Below are positions 1-19,073 of a stretch of DNA of 45,392 bases, one piece after another. The translations under genes and the position numbers were made by a program. Every line of letters begins with the position of its first letter. Position 1 is the first letter of the stretch. The notes below the pieces were generated by a model. That model was not told the origin of the DNA and searched no databases. It was given only the letters and a program-made list of their open reading frames with translations. The DNA comes from Perkinsus chesapeaki (lineage: Eukaryota; Perkinsozoa; Perkinsida; Perkinsidae): positions 6,316 through 51,707 of the forward strand of contig JAAPAO010000216.1 of assembly GCA_013115145.1 (NCBI GenBank), read 5' to 3'.

Positions 1-112
1 CATTACCTCTATATAGGGCATTACCTCTATATAGGGCATTACCTCTATATAGGGCATTACCTCTATATAGGGCATTACCTTTATATAGGGCATTACCTCT
101 ATATAGGGCATT
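1..112. repeat. 18-bp minisatellite, six copies
   Basis: Six head-to-tail copies of the 18-mer CATTACCTCTATATAGGG, followed by the first four bases of a seventh. Only the fifth copy (73-90) differs, by one C-to-T change. Each unit contains the near-palindrome CCTCTATATAGGG. The array starts at base 1, so it probably continues outside the window. It lies upstream of the first helicase exon I can identify, either in an intron or in 5' flank. There are no spacers of unique sequence, so it is not a CRISPR. Confidence 0.97.
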
Positions 113-237
113 GTCTTACAATTGTTATCGTTGTATCAGTCATGTTAGTGTACTCCTCGAGGCATGTGTTAATGCAATGTGTGGTTGGGTATAGAACACC
201 TAGAATGAGTATTAATATGAATGCTGGCATGGTTTAG

Positions 238-6834
<6,597 letters not shown>

Positions 6835-7441
6835 CTCTACTGCCTTTAACGTACATAAGTGTCTGATACTATTGGCTTCCTTAACCACTATGATTTGTAT
6901 TTAGTATCTGAGTTAAGTTAAAAGCGCCTGTTGAAGTGGGATGAGCGGCCCCTGCTGAAGTGGGATGAGTGGCGCCTCCTGTTGTGTCGGAGCATCCCAC
7001 CACGTAAACTTCCCTCATTGATATTCCTTTCTCTGTCCTCATTCCAAGAATTGCTTGCTTACTTGTAAAGGACATGGAATGGAGAAGGGTGATCATTTCA
7101 CAAGTAGTTGCCTGCTAGTCATTGAGTAAAGTTCCTATTGTGGGCGTTAAGGTATTAGACATGGCGCTGGCGCCGCATGGCGAAACGTGGCGCGTTCCAT
7201 GGGCCGTAACATCTCACAGTGAGATCCTCAGTATATGTGCAAGTTGTAAACTCTAGTACTTCTGTGGTATCACTCGCTCTTCCCAATATTATGCATGCTA
7301 CTTTAAACTAGTGGAGCTGCATTAATCACTCCTTGCGGTACACTGATCGTTACGAGGTGCGCGTGGCGCGTGGCGCTGTTCGGCGACGGAAAAGGCGTTA
7401 CGAAGGTATTCGCTCCCGTTCGGCGATTGTAGTTCGACTTT
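6835..7441. other. Intergenic: helicase 3' flank and MFS-1 upstream region
   Basis: No gene seen. It holds about 2.5 copies of a 24-bp direct repeat (6924-6985; shared core GAAGTGGGATGAG) just after the helicase stop. Further on, TGGCGC hexamers recur at about 7163-7195 and 7364-7378. The last ~75 bp before the MFS-1 start codon are nearly identical to the same region before MFS-2 (11483-11557), so the promoter or 5' leader was copied with the gene. Confidence 0.6.
7163..7378. promoter_or_regulatory. TGGCGC hexamer cluster upstream of MFS-1 (candidate)
   Basis: Five TGGCGC hexamers occur in the ~280 bp before the MFS-1 ATG, two of them back to back as GCGTGGCGCGTGGCGC. Three occur at comparable places before MFS-2 (about 11289, 11323, 11484). 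I do not see this clustering before MFS-3 or MFS-4. The motif resembles the core of E2F-type sites (SGCGC), but no factor is known here, so a regulatory role is inferred only. Confidence 0.25.
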
Positions 7442-10400
7442 ATGACACAAACTCCGAAGGTATCTAACAAGCAGCTTCTGCGTGCTACACCTGCTCGACT
7501 GAGGGTAGACTTTGCCATCGCCTTGCTTTGCATTTTTACGGATTTCCTCGGCGATAATTTGTTGGCTCCTTCTTACGAGCTCTTCATTCGAGAGCACGGA
7601 GTGCCTGGTGAGCAATCACACAATCAGCCTCCTGTTTAGTATGATATTCATCAGGTATGGGATTCGGTCTCTCAACCTCGATTATCACTATGTCGTTTAT
7701 ACTGGGAAGATGCTTCGCTTCGTCCGTGATGGGTCCTATTTCTGATCACACTGGTCGGTGGAATACAATAATGGTTTGCACTTTCCTCATGTCCGTAGGC
7801 TTCTTATTGCAGGTAGGTCGCTTGCCTTCATTTCTCTTATTCTGTTTTATCCTGGCAGGCACTGTCGTGGAACTTTTGGTCTCTTGTGGGTTTCCGACTA
7901 TTTACAGGCTTTGTCGGCGGCACAAGAGTTGTTATCATTGTGTGAGTTAGATTAGACAACCGTCTCTACTTCAAATATCGACTATTTTCTATTCAGGTAC
8001 ATTACCGACTGGATATCTGAGCGTAACATGCTCACATTCTGGATGTCATTCATTCCAATTGTGTCGAGTGTCTCGTCCTTTGTTGGCCCTTTTCTCGGAG
8101 GGATAGTAGCCGAAGTGAAACTGATCATCCATCCTGTTCTTCAATTCCCTTTCTTCAGGCCGATCCCTCTCAACCGTTGAACCCAGCATATGCAGGTCTC
8201 GCATTAAATGCCTGTAGTTTTTTACTCGTACTTTTCTTCATGAGGAGATCTCCTCACGATGGAGGTTTCCGTTTATTCAAAAAGAATGTTGGAAACAAGA
8301 AATCGAGCTCGGCGGCAAAACCACTCAATTCGGTCGGTCCTCTAGTGGAATGGTAAACACACATTTTCAATATAATTATACTTGTACACTTTCTTCAGGA
8401 ATGCTGTCTTATTATGGTTCATCGTTTGTGGTATATCTAGCGCTGGCACTCAGGGTTGGTCAGTTCTCATTGTGACCATTCAAAAAGAGCTCGGCCTATC
8501 CAGTCTAGTCATTGGATCTATCAGTGGTTGGTGCGGTATCATGATTATAAGTAAAGTTGCGAATGATAAATCTTTCTTTAAATCTTAATCTTCTCAGTTG
8601 GTCAACTAGTTGTCCTTCCCATTCTCTTCCATCGTCTGAAGCTATCTGAAGGAGCGGTGGTTGTCTTTGGTTTTTCACTTTCTTTATTTATAATCATTCT
8701 CGGTTTCGTCTCCAATGTGTGGGTTACAATAATCATCGGATCTTTTTTCTCTTTGGGAATTCCACTCGTAATGACAATGGGATTCTCGGTAAGTGTTTGA
8801 TTGATAGTGAACCTTGAGGGTACTATATGCTCAGATATTCTCGAGGCTCTGTGACCCGTCGAAGAAGAGCTTAGTGGTGGGCCTTATGGCTCTCGATCTG
8901 AATGCATTCAAAATCCTTTCTATTTTGCTCAGTGGATTATTATATGACATGAGCAAATGGACGCCCTACTTCTTTGTAAGGAGTGTCTGTATCACTTCAG
9001 TTCCGCCTGCGCCCGTTTCTTTTGAATCACGTGCTTGATAGTCCTGGCGTGCTGCATCATTCCTCTTTCTACTCTTTCAAATTAGAATAGTCGATGCTCC
9101 AAACGCTCACTCCTAAACCCCATGGGCTAAAGGCTGTATAGAATGTACTTGTTAATCTACGAGGCATTTCAAGACTTATCCGACGGCCGGTTTGAGTCAT
9201 CACTAGATATATCACGTACACCATCTTTATCTCTGTTTAGTTGTTCTGTCTGGTTACTATCGGCCTTGTGACCGGATTCATCCTCATTAGAGTGATGCCA
9301 TCTGCTCTGAGGAGGAGGAGCAAAGTCAAAGTCCTATTGGCTGCAACTGAAATTAGCAGGTCTCGATGTGATATCAACTTTGAGAAAAGAGTAAGCACAG
9401 TCCAGTTCTGCGATTGGATTTGTAAACTCTTTCATGCCATTTACGGAAATTTTTCGATGAAATCGTCGGGCCGACCTATATTCTCCGATTAGAGTCTTCG
9501 GATGTTTCGGCGGGTATCTACCGAACGAGTCTGCGTTCCTCTTTTCATATGGTTGCTTTATAAGGCTTTTTTATCCTCTTAGCGATCCCTCCACACACGG
9601 CTAGCATTTGCCAACGAGGAGACTCAGGGCAACGTTCTTGCATTGCCGTATGGACGGGCGACCGAGGATGAGCTCGAGTCTGTTATGGCATGGCTTAAAG
9701 CTTGTGTATTCCTACCGCCGAGAACGGTGTCGCATAGCAAAGGGGTGAGTAGAATATAACTGACCATATCTTCTTATTAGCCGATTCAGGACCTAGTTCC
9801 GGATTTGTTGAAGTCACTATTGGGGAGGTGGACAACGAGAATGCTAGAGCATCACGGTTATGTTAATTGGTATGAATGTGATGGTGAAATAGAGATGTTA
9901 TTGAATGCAGGTGAGTTGAATGACATAACATAGATTCCCAATCTAATTTTATAGGATTTCCTCCACTTCGTTTGGAACCAGAACACCAACGACTCATGCG
10001 TCTCCAAGATCATTATTACTCCCTGGAGCGTCACTTGGCAGCTTGTCGCGCCTTCTCGTCCAAGAATCCTGCTGTCGATGGTGAGCCCGTGTTTAATGGC
10101 TCGACTGTATCTCGATTTGTCTCAGTTTCTGAGCGGCTAATGAGAGCCGTTTCCAAATTAAGATCTCCTCCTCACCAAAAACCGACTCTCGCAATGCGTA
10201 TCAACTTTGGTCGCTGGTTGGCTCGATTTCTGAATGAAAGAGGATACCAATCGTGGCCCAGCTGGTTCTCTGACGGCCGAGTAATCCCGACTCTCCTGCG
10301 GAGCACTTTTCCACCTATTAAGTCCAAGAAGGATTCTGCTTTACGGAGTCTAGCAGTTCTCTCCCCTCCACTCAAAGCAAGCTTAGATAGCCAATCCACG

Positions 10401-10442
10401 ACTGCAAGCGGTGGCCTTCGATCTAGAAAGCGCGTGCCTTAA
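7442..10442 (+). CDS. MFS transporter with duplicated C-terminal module, copy 1
   Basis: A predicted 12-helix major-facilitator permease; substrate unknown. Exons (695 aa): 7442-7607, 7655-7812, 7859-7941, 7997-8114, 8159-8352, 8399-8550, 8598-8788, 8835-8975, 9241-9390, 9583-9744, 9781-9910, 9955-10080, 10126-10442. All phases agree. Helix 1 has DFLGDNLLAPSYE; loop 2-3 has the MFS motif-A pattern G-x3-D-x2-GRW (PISDHTGRW); helix 4 has a motif-B-like GFRLFTGFVGG. The membrane part ends near residue 450. Residues 506-695 carry two copies of GRW-x8-GY-x2-W-x(15-18)-FPP, at 520-553 and 619-655. The 45-nt segment 10081-10125 stays open in frame, but it has GTGAGC...CTCAG ends and matches an intron in MFS-3 and MFS-4, so I treat it as an intron. 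ATG 7442 begins the conserved coding block. Confidence 0.88.
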
Positions 10443-10734
10443 GATACCGCTATCGGCCTCTCACACATCGGCATTTGTTTGTTACCACGAGTCTATATTA
10501 TTCACTTATCACGATGATCGTATGGCCTACTACCACCATTCTTAGTTTAGTCTTCCCATTTTCTCTTTGTCGTAACAGCTTTGCATCTCGCCACTCATCC
10601 TTGTACTGTTGTGTTGCTACATATTACTGTTATGATACTAGAGCGGTTGAACTACTGGGGATTAGCGTAGGCAATGCTACGGAGAATGACGTGTTCTCTG
10701 TTGATCGATCAGCATTTCGAAAAGCGAGGGTAGA

Positions 10735-10805
10735 GGTCCTATCGGGATTCGAACCCGAGTCGCTGGATTCAAAGTCCAGAGTGCTAACCGCTACACTATA
10801 GGACC
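10735..10805 (-). tRNA. tRNA-Gln(TTG), copy 2
   Basis: Same tRNA as at 6538-6608, with two differences: a T-loop base change (GATTCGAAC instead of GATTTGAAC on the plus strand) and ACCGCTAC in place of ACCACTAC in the D arm. The acceptor, anticodon (TTG) and T stems are intact. A TTTT run lies about 12 nt past the 3' end on the minus strand. Here the tRNA sits between genes, because the helicase exons that should flank it were lost or were never copied. Confidence 0.96.
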
Positions 10806-10861
10806 TGGTTAATTGTATTTGCTGTCCTGCTCCTGGAGTCTTAAGACCGGATCCTTACAAC

Positions 10862-10977
10862 GTGTTTACCACAAGGACGTTCCAGTGCAACGCCATCCTA
10901 GTTCCCTACTATCCGACAATCATGATGCCCGAAACTTGGGAGAGCAGGAGAATATGAAGAGCATCTGAGCGGGATGG
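10862..10977 (+). pseudogene. Fossil of the last DHX16 exon
   Basis: Clear but decayed similarity to the final helicase exon at 6673-6834. TTACCACAAGGACGTTCC matches TTACCACAAAAGAGTTC, AACGCCATCC matches AACGTCATCC, and GAGCAGGAGAATATGAAGAG matches GGGCAGAAGAATATTAAGGG. An internal stretch is deleted and the frame is broken (TGA at about 10965). It lies the same way round and just downstream of tRNA-Gln copy 2, as the real exon does relative to tRNA copy 1. It cannot be expressed as helicase. Confidence 0.75.
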
Positions 10978-11557
10978 GTCTGGCCTTTCGTTCTGTCGAA
11001 GGGAATCCTGACTGCTTGTCCACGGACTAGGCATACACTGTAAACAAGAGTGCATATCACTGAAAGAAACAGGACAGGGAAACGGTATAGCAAACGGTTC
11101 TAGAAGTGAATTTGTCTCCTTGTTGGGGAGTCCTATTCTTCAAATGCAGACCCCCCTTGAAACCGGCCTCGTTTTTACCACTCTCCCCAATTCTCTTATG
11201 TACCTCCACTTTGTAAAGACCGAGCATCGAGATAATTTCCAAGAAAGATTAGTATCGCTGATATCATTCTCGGATAGATGGGGAGACATGGCGCATACTT
11301 CACGTCACGGAGCGGAACATGGCGCGATGCATGGACTTGCACATACCATTTTGTTCAGAATATTTTCCTCTCGACCGCAATTGAGAGTGTTGATCTGCAG
11401 TTGATTAGCCACCGCTAGCTGGCCAAGCTCGTCTCGCTATTCCTCGCCGCACATTGTTGAGATCGCTGCGAGTTCCGCGCCCCGCGTGGCGCACTTTGGT
11501 GACGTAAAGGGCGTTACGAAGGTATTCGCTCCCGTTCGGCGATTGTAGTTCAACTTT

Positions 11558-14500
11558 ATGACACAAACTCCGAAGGTATCTAACAAGCAGCTTCTGCGTG
11601 CTACACCTGCTCGGCTGAGGGTAGACTTTGCCATCGCCTTGCTTTGCATTTTTACGGACTTCCTCGGCGATAATTTGTTGGCTCCTTCTTACGAGCTCTT
11701 CATTCGAGAGCACGGAGTGCCTGGTGAGCAACTACTAATCAGCTTTCTGTTTAGTATGATATTTATCAGGTATGGGATTCGGTCTCTCTACCTCGATTAT
11801 CACTATGTCGTTTATACTGGGAAGATGCTTCGCTTCGTCCGTGATGGGTCCTATTTCTGATTATACTGGTCGGTGGAATACAATAATGGTCTGCACTTTC
11901 CTCATATCGATAGGCTTCTTATTGCAGGTAGGTCGCTTGCCTTCATTTCTCTTACTCTGTTTTATCCTGGCAGGCACTGTCGTGGAACTTTTGGTCTCTT
12001 GTGGGTTTCCGACTATTTACAGGCTTTGTCGGCGGCACAAGAGTTGTTATCATTGTGTGAGTTAGATTAGACAACCGTCTCTACTTCAAATATCGACTTT
12101 TTTCTATTCAGGTACATTACCGACTGGATATCTGAGCGTAACATGCTCACATTCTGGATGTCATTCATTCCAATTGTGTCGAGTGTCTCGTCCTTTGTTG
12201 GCCCTTTTCTCGGAGGGATAGTAGCCGAAGTGAAACTGATCATCCATCCTGATCTTCAATTCCATCTCTTCAGGCCGATCCCTCTCAACCGTTAAACCCA
12301 GCATATGCAGGTCTCGCATTAAATGCCTGTAGTTTTTTACTCGTACTTTTCTTCATGAGGAGATCTCCTCACGATGGAGGTTTCCGTTTATTCAAAAAGA
12401 ATGTTGGAAACAAGAAATCGAGCTCGGCGGCAAAACCACTCAATTCGGTCGGTCCTCTAGTGGAATGGTAAACACACATTTTCAATATAATTATACTTGT
12501 ACACTTTCTTCAGGAATGCTGTCTTATTATGGTTCATCGTTTGTGGTATATCTAGCGCTGGCACTCAGGGTTGGTCAGTTCTCATTGTGACCATTCAAAA
12601 AGAGCTCGGCCTATCCAGTCTAGTCATTGGATCTATCAGTGGTTGGTGCGGTATCATGATTATAAGTAAAGTTGCAAATGATAAATCTTTCTTTAAATCT
12701 TAATCTTCTCAGTTGGTCAACTAGTTGTCCTTCCCGTTCTCTTCCATCGTCTGAAGCTATCTGAAGGAGCGGTGGTTGTCTTTGGTTTTTCACTTTCTTT
12801 ATTTATAATCATTCTCGGTTTCGTCTCCAATGTGTGGGTTACAATAATCATCGGATCTCTTTTCTCTTTGGGAATTCCACTCGTAATGACAATGGGGTTC
12901 TCGGTAAGTGTTTGATTGATAATGAATCTCGATAGCGTTATCCGCCCAGATATTCTCGAGGCTCTGCGACCCGTCGAAGAAGACCATCGTTTTGGGCCTT
13001 CTGGCTTTGGAAGCAAATTCCTTCAAAGTCATGTCTATTATTCTCAGTGGAGTATTATATGACATGAGCAAGTGGACGCCCTACTTCCTGGTAGGCAATT
13101 CTCCACAGAAGTTTACCTCTTGAAACTTCCTGCTCTCACGTTCATATCCGATGGGGTTACTGAGTCGCGGCACCCCGTGTGTGGATCTGTGCTCTGCCTC
13201 CTGACCACGTGCTATGTGTTATTGTATGGTATGCAATATGAGAGCTCGATATAATGCCTATCAGATCGGCGCCAACCACATTGAAACCGCAACAGGGTTA
13301 CTATGGCTTATTGTTATATCACGTACACCATCTTTATCTCTGTTTAGTTGTTCTGTCTGGTTACTATCGGCCTTGTGACCGGATTCATCCTCATTAGAGT
13401 GATGCCATCTGCTTTGAGGAGAAGGAGCAAAGTCAAGGTCCTATTGGCTGCAACTGAAATTAGCAGGTCTCGATGTGATATTAACTACGAGAAAAGAGTA
13501 AGCAACCCCTACGTAGAGTTCCTGGCCTTCTCGGTCCAAAAAAGTGAGGCCCTTAAAGTGGGCTCGTAAGCACATTAAGCCTTTATCGGACAAGGATACG
13601 CAGATTTTCTCATGGCAGCGTGCATGCCTCCCAATTGAAACGTTTTTTAACGGGAATTGACTTGCATTCTAGTCTCTCCTTCTCGGTAGTGCGGTCTATC
13701 TACTATATTCTGCATCCTCAGCGGTTGCTCCACATCCGTCTAGCGTTTGGAAACGAGGAGACTCAGGGAGATACGCTCGCCCTGCCATATGGACGAGCGA
13801 CAGAGGAGGAGCTTGAGTCCATCATAACGTGGTTGAAGGAATGCGTCTTACTGCCGCCGAAGACGGCACCTCCTGGCCGAGGAGTGAGTGTCTCTATGAT
13901 TAGTACTCGAACTGCGTAGCTTTAGGACCTTGTTCCGGATTTGTTGAAGTCACTGTTGGGGAGGTGGACAACGAGAATGCTAGAGCATCACGGTTATGTT
14001 AATTGGTATGAATGTGATGGTGAAATAGAGATGTTATTGAATGCAGGTGAGTTGCATGACATAGCATAGATTCCCAATCGAATTTCATAGGATTTCCTCC
14101 ACTTCGTCTGGAACCAGAACACCAACGACTCATGCGTCTCCAAGATCATTATTATTCCCTGGAGCGTCATTTAGCAGCTTGTCGCGCCTTCTCGTCCAAG
14201 AATCCAGCTGTCGATGGTGAGCCCGTGTTCAATGGCTTGACTGTATCTCGATTTGTCTCAGTTTCTGAGCGGCTAATGAGAGCCGTTTCCAAATTAAGAT
14301 CTCCTCCCCGCCAAACACCGACTCTCGCAATGCGTATCAACTTTGGTCGCTGGTTGGCTCGATTTCTGAATGAAAGAGGATATCAATCGTGGCCCAGCTG
14401 GTTCTCTGACGGCCGAGTAATCCCGACTCTCCTGCGGAGCACTTTTCCACCCATCAAACGCAAGAAGAGCTCCGCTTTACGGAGCCTAGCAATTCTTTGT

Positions 14501-14578
14501 CCTTCATATACGAAGAGCACGGTAGACCCTAGTATAGGTCCTACGGGCGGCTTACGGTTCAGAAAGCCGGCCGCTTAG
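11558..14578 (+). CDS. MFS transporter with duplicated C-terminal module, copy 2
   Basis: A close paralogue of MFS-1 with the same 13-exon plan (692 aa): 11558-11723, 11770-11927, 11974-12056, 12112-12229, 12274-12467, 12514-12665, 12713-12903, 12950-13090, 13348-13497, 13722-13883, 13926-14046, 14091-14216, 14262-14578. Exons 1-7 with their introns, exon 9, exons 11-12 and most of exon 13 are almost identical to copy 1. Exon 8, introns 8 and 9, exon 10 and the last ~40 residues are clearly diverged. Exon 11 starts three codons later than in MFS-1. The 45-nt segment 14217-14261 is again an in-frame, stop-free intron by comparison with MFS-3 and MFS-4. No stop or frameshift is seen, so the gene looks functional. 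Substrate unknown. Confidence 0.87.
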
Positions 14579-15173
14579 CTCTATCTGGTCTCGTGGCTTC
14601 CTCACGGGCCTCATAATTTTCTTGAGTCAATTCTGATCATTTCTGAGCAGATCACTTCGGCTCCCCATAAGATTTCTTCTGCCATTTTCCACATCTCCTA
14701 GTCGATACTTCTCTCATTAAACTTAATAATGTTGAGTTGGTATAGGCACTAGGCTTTGATTCTCGCGTGCAAATGCGAGTTACACGTATGCTGAGAACTG
14801 CACGTCGCTCGTGCCACCAACGAGCATGTTAGAGGTGAAAGGTCCTATCGGGATTCGAACCCGAGTCGCTGGATTCAAAGTCCAGAGTGCTAACCACTAC
14901 ACTATAGGACCGTCGGGAATCGCGGCTCCAGTTCTTAGAAGGTCACTATTTGACACGCATGAATTCAGTTTATGTTACTGTAGCGGCTGCAGTGTAGCCC
15001 ATTTAGCACTTTTCAGGTTGTGCGATTGGGTTCTAGTGACCAGCGAGGCTCCATTATGTCAGGCAACTGCGAACATAAAATGACGACTGTCGTCTCTTGC
15101 AAATGTGATGTGCAAGAGGGCATATCAATTTTGGGGGGGGGGGCTAAACTTCCTCATCTCAGCCTTTATACCC
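14579..15173. other. Intergenic between MFS-2 and MFS-3
   Basis: Holds tRNA-Gln copy 3 (14841-14911) and a run of eleven G residues at 15133-15143, about 30 bp before the MFS-3 start. An in-frame upstream ATG at 15105 would add 23 residues to MFS-3, but these have no counterpart in the other copies. No other feature seen. Confidence 0.6.
14841..14911 (-). tRNA. tRNA-Gln(TTG), copy 3
   Basis: An intact tRNA-Gln with anticodon TTG. It has the T loop of copy 2 and the D arm of copy 1. All four stems pair. Unlike the other copies, only TTT follows at once on the minus strand and I see no TTTT close by, so termination may be less efficient. It again lies between two MFS genes, so each of the first three MFS genes has a tRNA-Gln upstream in minus orientation. 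Confidence 0.96.
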
Positions 15174-18100
15174 ATGGTAGTTGCCGACCAAGGCACCGAT
15201 GAGAGGCATCCATTCCTGCGGACTCCTTTGCGTATCCGAGTAGATTTTTTGATCGGGCTACTGTGTGTCTTTGGGGACTTTCTCGGTGACAACTTACTTG
15301 CTCCTTCGTACGAGGTCTTCATCCAGCAGCACGGGCCGCCAGGTGAGCTTCTACATTATCAGAGGGCAACGCAATCGATTAACAAGATATCCCGACGGCG
15401 CCGAGCCGGTCTCGGAAAAAAGTGTTTGTCTATCTGAATTCGTCCCCATAAAGAGACTTTTTACGATTGATATACCTCTCAGTGCATTTGTGAGTTCTAC
15501 TTGGAATTCACACACCTTGCCAGCGAGGAGGCGACCACGGTCATGTGATTTAATGGCTTCAGGCCTGGAGTTTGGATTTGCCACTTCGCTCATCACAGCT
15601 GCTTATCTCGGTGGGAGGGGCGTTGCTGCCTCCTGCTCCGGCACCGCCACAGACTTCCTCGGCAGATGGAACGTCTTGCTGTTCTGCACCATCGCGACAG
15701 CCACTGGTTTTCTCTTGCAAGTAGGTTCTTTTTTCAACCCCAGACGAGCCCGGGCCTCTCCTCAGGCATTGGCATGGGACTTTTGGTCATTGGTGGGCTT
15801 CCGGTTGCTTACCGGTTTTGTTAGCGGGACACGAGCAGTCGTAGTTGTGTAGGTGGCCGCGAAGATTTCGTCTGGATGACAACGCCGGCAGATACATTTG
15901 TGATTGGGTTTCCCAGCCAAGTCTCCTCAACTTCTGGATGTCTCTCATCCCAGTGGTCTCTAGCACATCCTCGTTCATCGGCCCACTCGTAGGAGGGATT
16001 GTTGCGCAAGTAAGATACTCCAACACGGAGTCTGAATCCCCCCCGGCAGGCCGATGAAAGCAACCCGCTGAATCCTGCGTATGTCGGGTTCGCTCTAAAC
16101 GCCATGGCATCTCTCCTGGTCATCCTGGCTATGCGGAAGTCGCCTCTGGACAAGGACAAGCGTCTCGGTGGAATCTTCAAATCGTCGCCCAGACCATCTA
16201 CGTCTAGTGTGTCCGAGCGGTCGATAAACTCCTCTGGATCCCTCGTTGAGTGGTGGGTTAACTTAGGGAAACACGCATCGTAACAGCATCGAGCCGCTCC
16301 GTTCGAACATATAGGAATGGTCAAGGCTTCCTATTTAGCTCTTAGTTTTCTCTATAAGTTTTGCTGCAAATTGAGGCTCTATGGAATATCGACTCCTGTT
16401 GCCTATTTTCTTCCCCAATAAGCTGCACTATTCAGGTACGCCATCCTCCTTCTTATAGTTTGCACCGCTGCATCTAATGCAGGGACGCAAGGATGGTCGG
16501 TGCTACTGATCACCATTCAAAAAGAGCTCCACTTGTCCAGTCTGATGATTGGTCTCGTCAGTGGGGGATGCGGCATCATGGTTATTGGTAAGCACCCTAA
16601 GATGTCTCTTCTATTCCTTGTGCTCAGTCGGTCAGCTATTGGCTCTACCCTTCATGATGGGCAAATTGAGATGGTCCGAAGCCCAAGTCATGCTGTTTGG
16701 TTTCACCATTTCACTATCTATAATCGTTGCTGGTTTCGTCACCAGCCTCTGGGTCACTCTGATCATCGGCGCAGTCATTTCTCTCGGACTGCCGCTGGCC
16801 ATGACCGTCGTCTTCGCGGTGAGTGCCCCGAATAGAGATAGTTTTTTTCCAATCACCATCTCTGCTAATGTTTCTCGAACTCCTTGGCGAATTTAGGTCT
16901 TCTTGCTAGCCCCCCCATCCTTAGGAAGCGAGATTGTCATAACTTATAACAATATATGACTTATAAGGTGTTCAACCCACCTTCCTTCTCTGACATTGAG
17001 CATCCATCATTGAGCATCTCTCTTCCAGATGTTTTCGAGACTATGTGATGAATCGGTGAAGGGGAGAGTGGTGGGGATCGTAGCGCTAATGTCCAATTTG
17101 ACCAAGGTTGTTGCGGTTTTGCTCACAGGATTCCTGTATGACATTGCCAAGTGGATCCCTTATGTTATGGTGAGTGGATTTCCATCGGCTTGTACGCTCT
17201 TTGAGGGGACAGAAGTTGTGTCACGTACTGTGTTTTCGAATCCACGATGGCCTCATTGAGCCTGGCAAGTATTTGCGTCGTTCGCGTGATAATCTTTTTG
17301 GGCATTCCGTAATAGTATGGTTGGATTCGTCCGATTCAGTGACACTGAATCAGTGTAATTCTCTCAGTTATTTTTCGCCGCCCTTTGTGGCATAGCTGCC
17401 AGCGTTGCCCTTCTCAAAGAGCTTCCTCGGGCGTTGGCCAGTCGAAGGAGCAAAAAGCTTCTGATATCTGCAACAAGGCCTTCTGCGAAATCATCCCTCT
17501 CTGAGAGTGATATTGTTTACGATGAACGCGTAAGTCGAAGACAGTGATTTGCGCATGTACTCGTCGAGTACAGAGGATAACGTTAAAAATAGAATAACAA
17601 GTATAGAGTGTCTGTTAAGCTGGTTCGTCCTGCTAGACTTCGGGGCCCGGAGTTCGGGTGCATCACTCGTACAGTATAAGCAGCCATTAACGAAAGCTAG
17701 TTCAGCTAAAACAGCGAAAGACGTTTGTCAACACTCTTAACGTTGCAAGGATTCCATCACTCGTTCCGTACTGCGTAGTATGCAGTTGGCACCCTTGCAT
17801 AACTCGGACCGTTTTTCCTGGAATAGTCGCACAGGAGACAATATACAAATACACATAATGCGGCACAGAATCGCTTAGGCTCGGCTTTCTCGGTATCGGC
17901 TCGCCTCAATTTCCTATTGCGTTAGGGTCGGGGTCTGCATCATCGTCTTGGTTTTGATTATCAAGATGAACGGCAGAGTACATTGGGCATGCCGTTCGGC
18001 CGAGCCAGTGTTGATGAAATTGAAGAGATCATGAATTGGGTGAAGGCCGGACTTGATAGAAGACCGAGGCTGCCATTCGAGAGCAAGGCGGTGAGTTTTG

Positions 18101-19073
18101 ACTTCGGTTTGCCGAGTGTCACCCCAGTGTAGGGGTTTAATACATTAACTGGCATTTGACATCAACTGCTCTATATGACTTCCAAAAAGTGAGCAATAAA
18201 CTCTACTTAATCGATACTGGGTATACTGATATGAGGTATACTATATAACTTCAATTCTGAGCTACATTCTTTGCATGTTAAGGGCCTTTGAGATATGCTT
18301 CGGAGTTAACCTTTTAGAGGGCTTGCAAATCCGGGAATAACATTTCGGCTCCTTCGGGGTTGAAGCCTGCTATCGTAGGATTGGCTATGAATCGCGATAA
18401 TACTATTTCCGTTATTTGAAGCCTAACACACTTGTACAGCGGCGAATTCCGACTCAGGTCATCATACCGGATCTGGTGAAGGCTCTCCTTGGTCGCTGGA
18501 CTACAAGAATGTTGGACGCACATGGCTATCGCAATTGGTTGCAATGCATTGATGACGTTTACGCGCTACTCGGAAATGGTATGCGTTTCAGCAGCTTTCT
18601 CGCGCTAGTTTCTCGACCAGGATTTCCCAACTTACGAGCAAGTGATGGTGCGACTCCGTCGGTTGACCGCAGATTGTTCATCTTCTATATGACCTTGATG
18701 AAGCACTTAGCCGCCTGCCGGGGGCCGGAGAACAGGGGGGCTTTGAGGCGAGAGAAGAGTAAGGGATAGCTTCGAAGAAGCATGACGCATTGTGCAATCA
18801 GTTCCTATAAGCGTCCTAGCAGTGGTGTCCCGGCTGACCGCGCGCCCTAAAAATACTGCCACTGAGACTCAGCGAATCATTTTTGGTCGAAGGCTCAGCG
18901 ACTTCCTCATTTCCCGAGGATACATGAGTTGGCCAGGATGGTTTGCAGATGGCGAGAATCTACATATTCTTTTACGCAGTACATTCCCCCCGTTGGGCTC
19001 TAAACCTAAGTACTCCCTCTACAGTTTGAGTGTACTGGCTAAAGCCTATGCGAGGGAGACCAAAGTCTATTGA
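15174..19073 (+). CDS. MFS transporter with duplicated C-terminal module, copy 3
   Basis: A more distant paralogue (696 aa) with the same intron positions: exons 15174-15342, 15563-15720, 15766-15848, 15892-16009, 16050-16252, 16436-16587, 16628-16818, 17029-17169, 17368-17529, 17926-18090, 18440-18578, 18621-18758, 18802-19073. Exons 2, 3, 4, 6, 7 and 8 have exactly the lengths found in the other copies, which supports the model. Helix 1 has DFLGDNLLAPSYE; loop 2-3 reads TATDFLGRW. Both C-terminal modules are present (GRWTTRMLDAHGYRNW in exon 11, GRRLSDFLISRGYMSWP in exon 13). Several introns here are longer (up to 396 nt) than in MFS-1 and -2. The intron 18759-18801 (43 nt) is the counterpart of the stop-free intron of MFS-1 and -2. 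ATG 15174 is chosen by alignment; 15105 is possible. Confidence 0.86.

Larger units (their letters stand above)
10443..11557. other. Intergenic between MFS-1 and MFS-2
   Basis: Contains tRNA-Gln copy 2 (10735-10805), a decayed copy of the last helicase exon (10862-10977) and the MFS-2 upstream region. Apart from these I see no gene. The order tRNA, helicase exon, MFS promoter is the same as at 6538-7441, which marks this as the second unit of a tandem duplication. Confidence 0.7.
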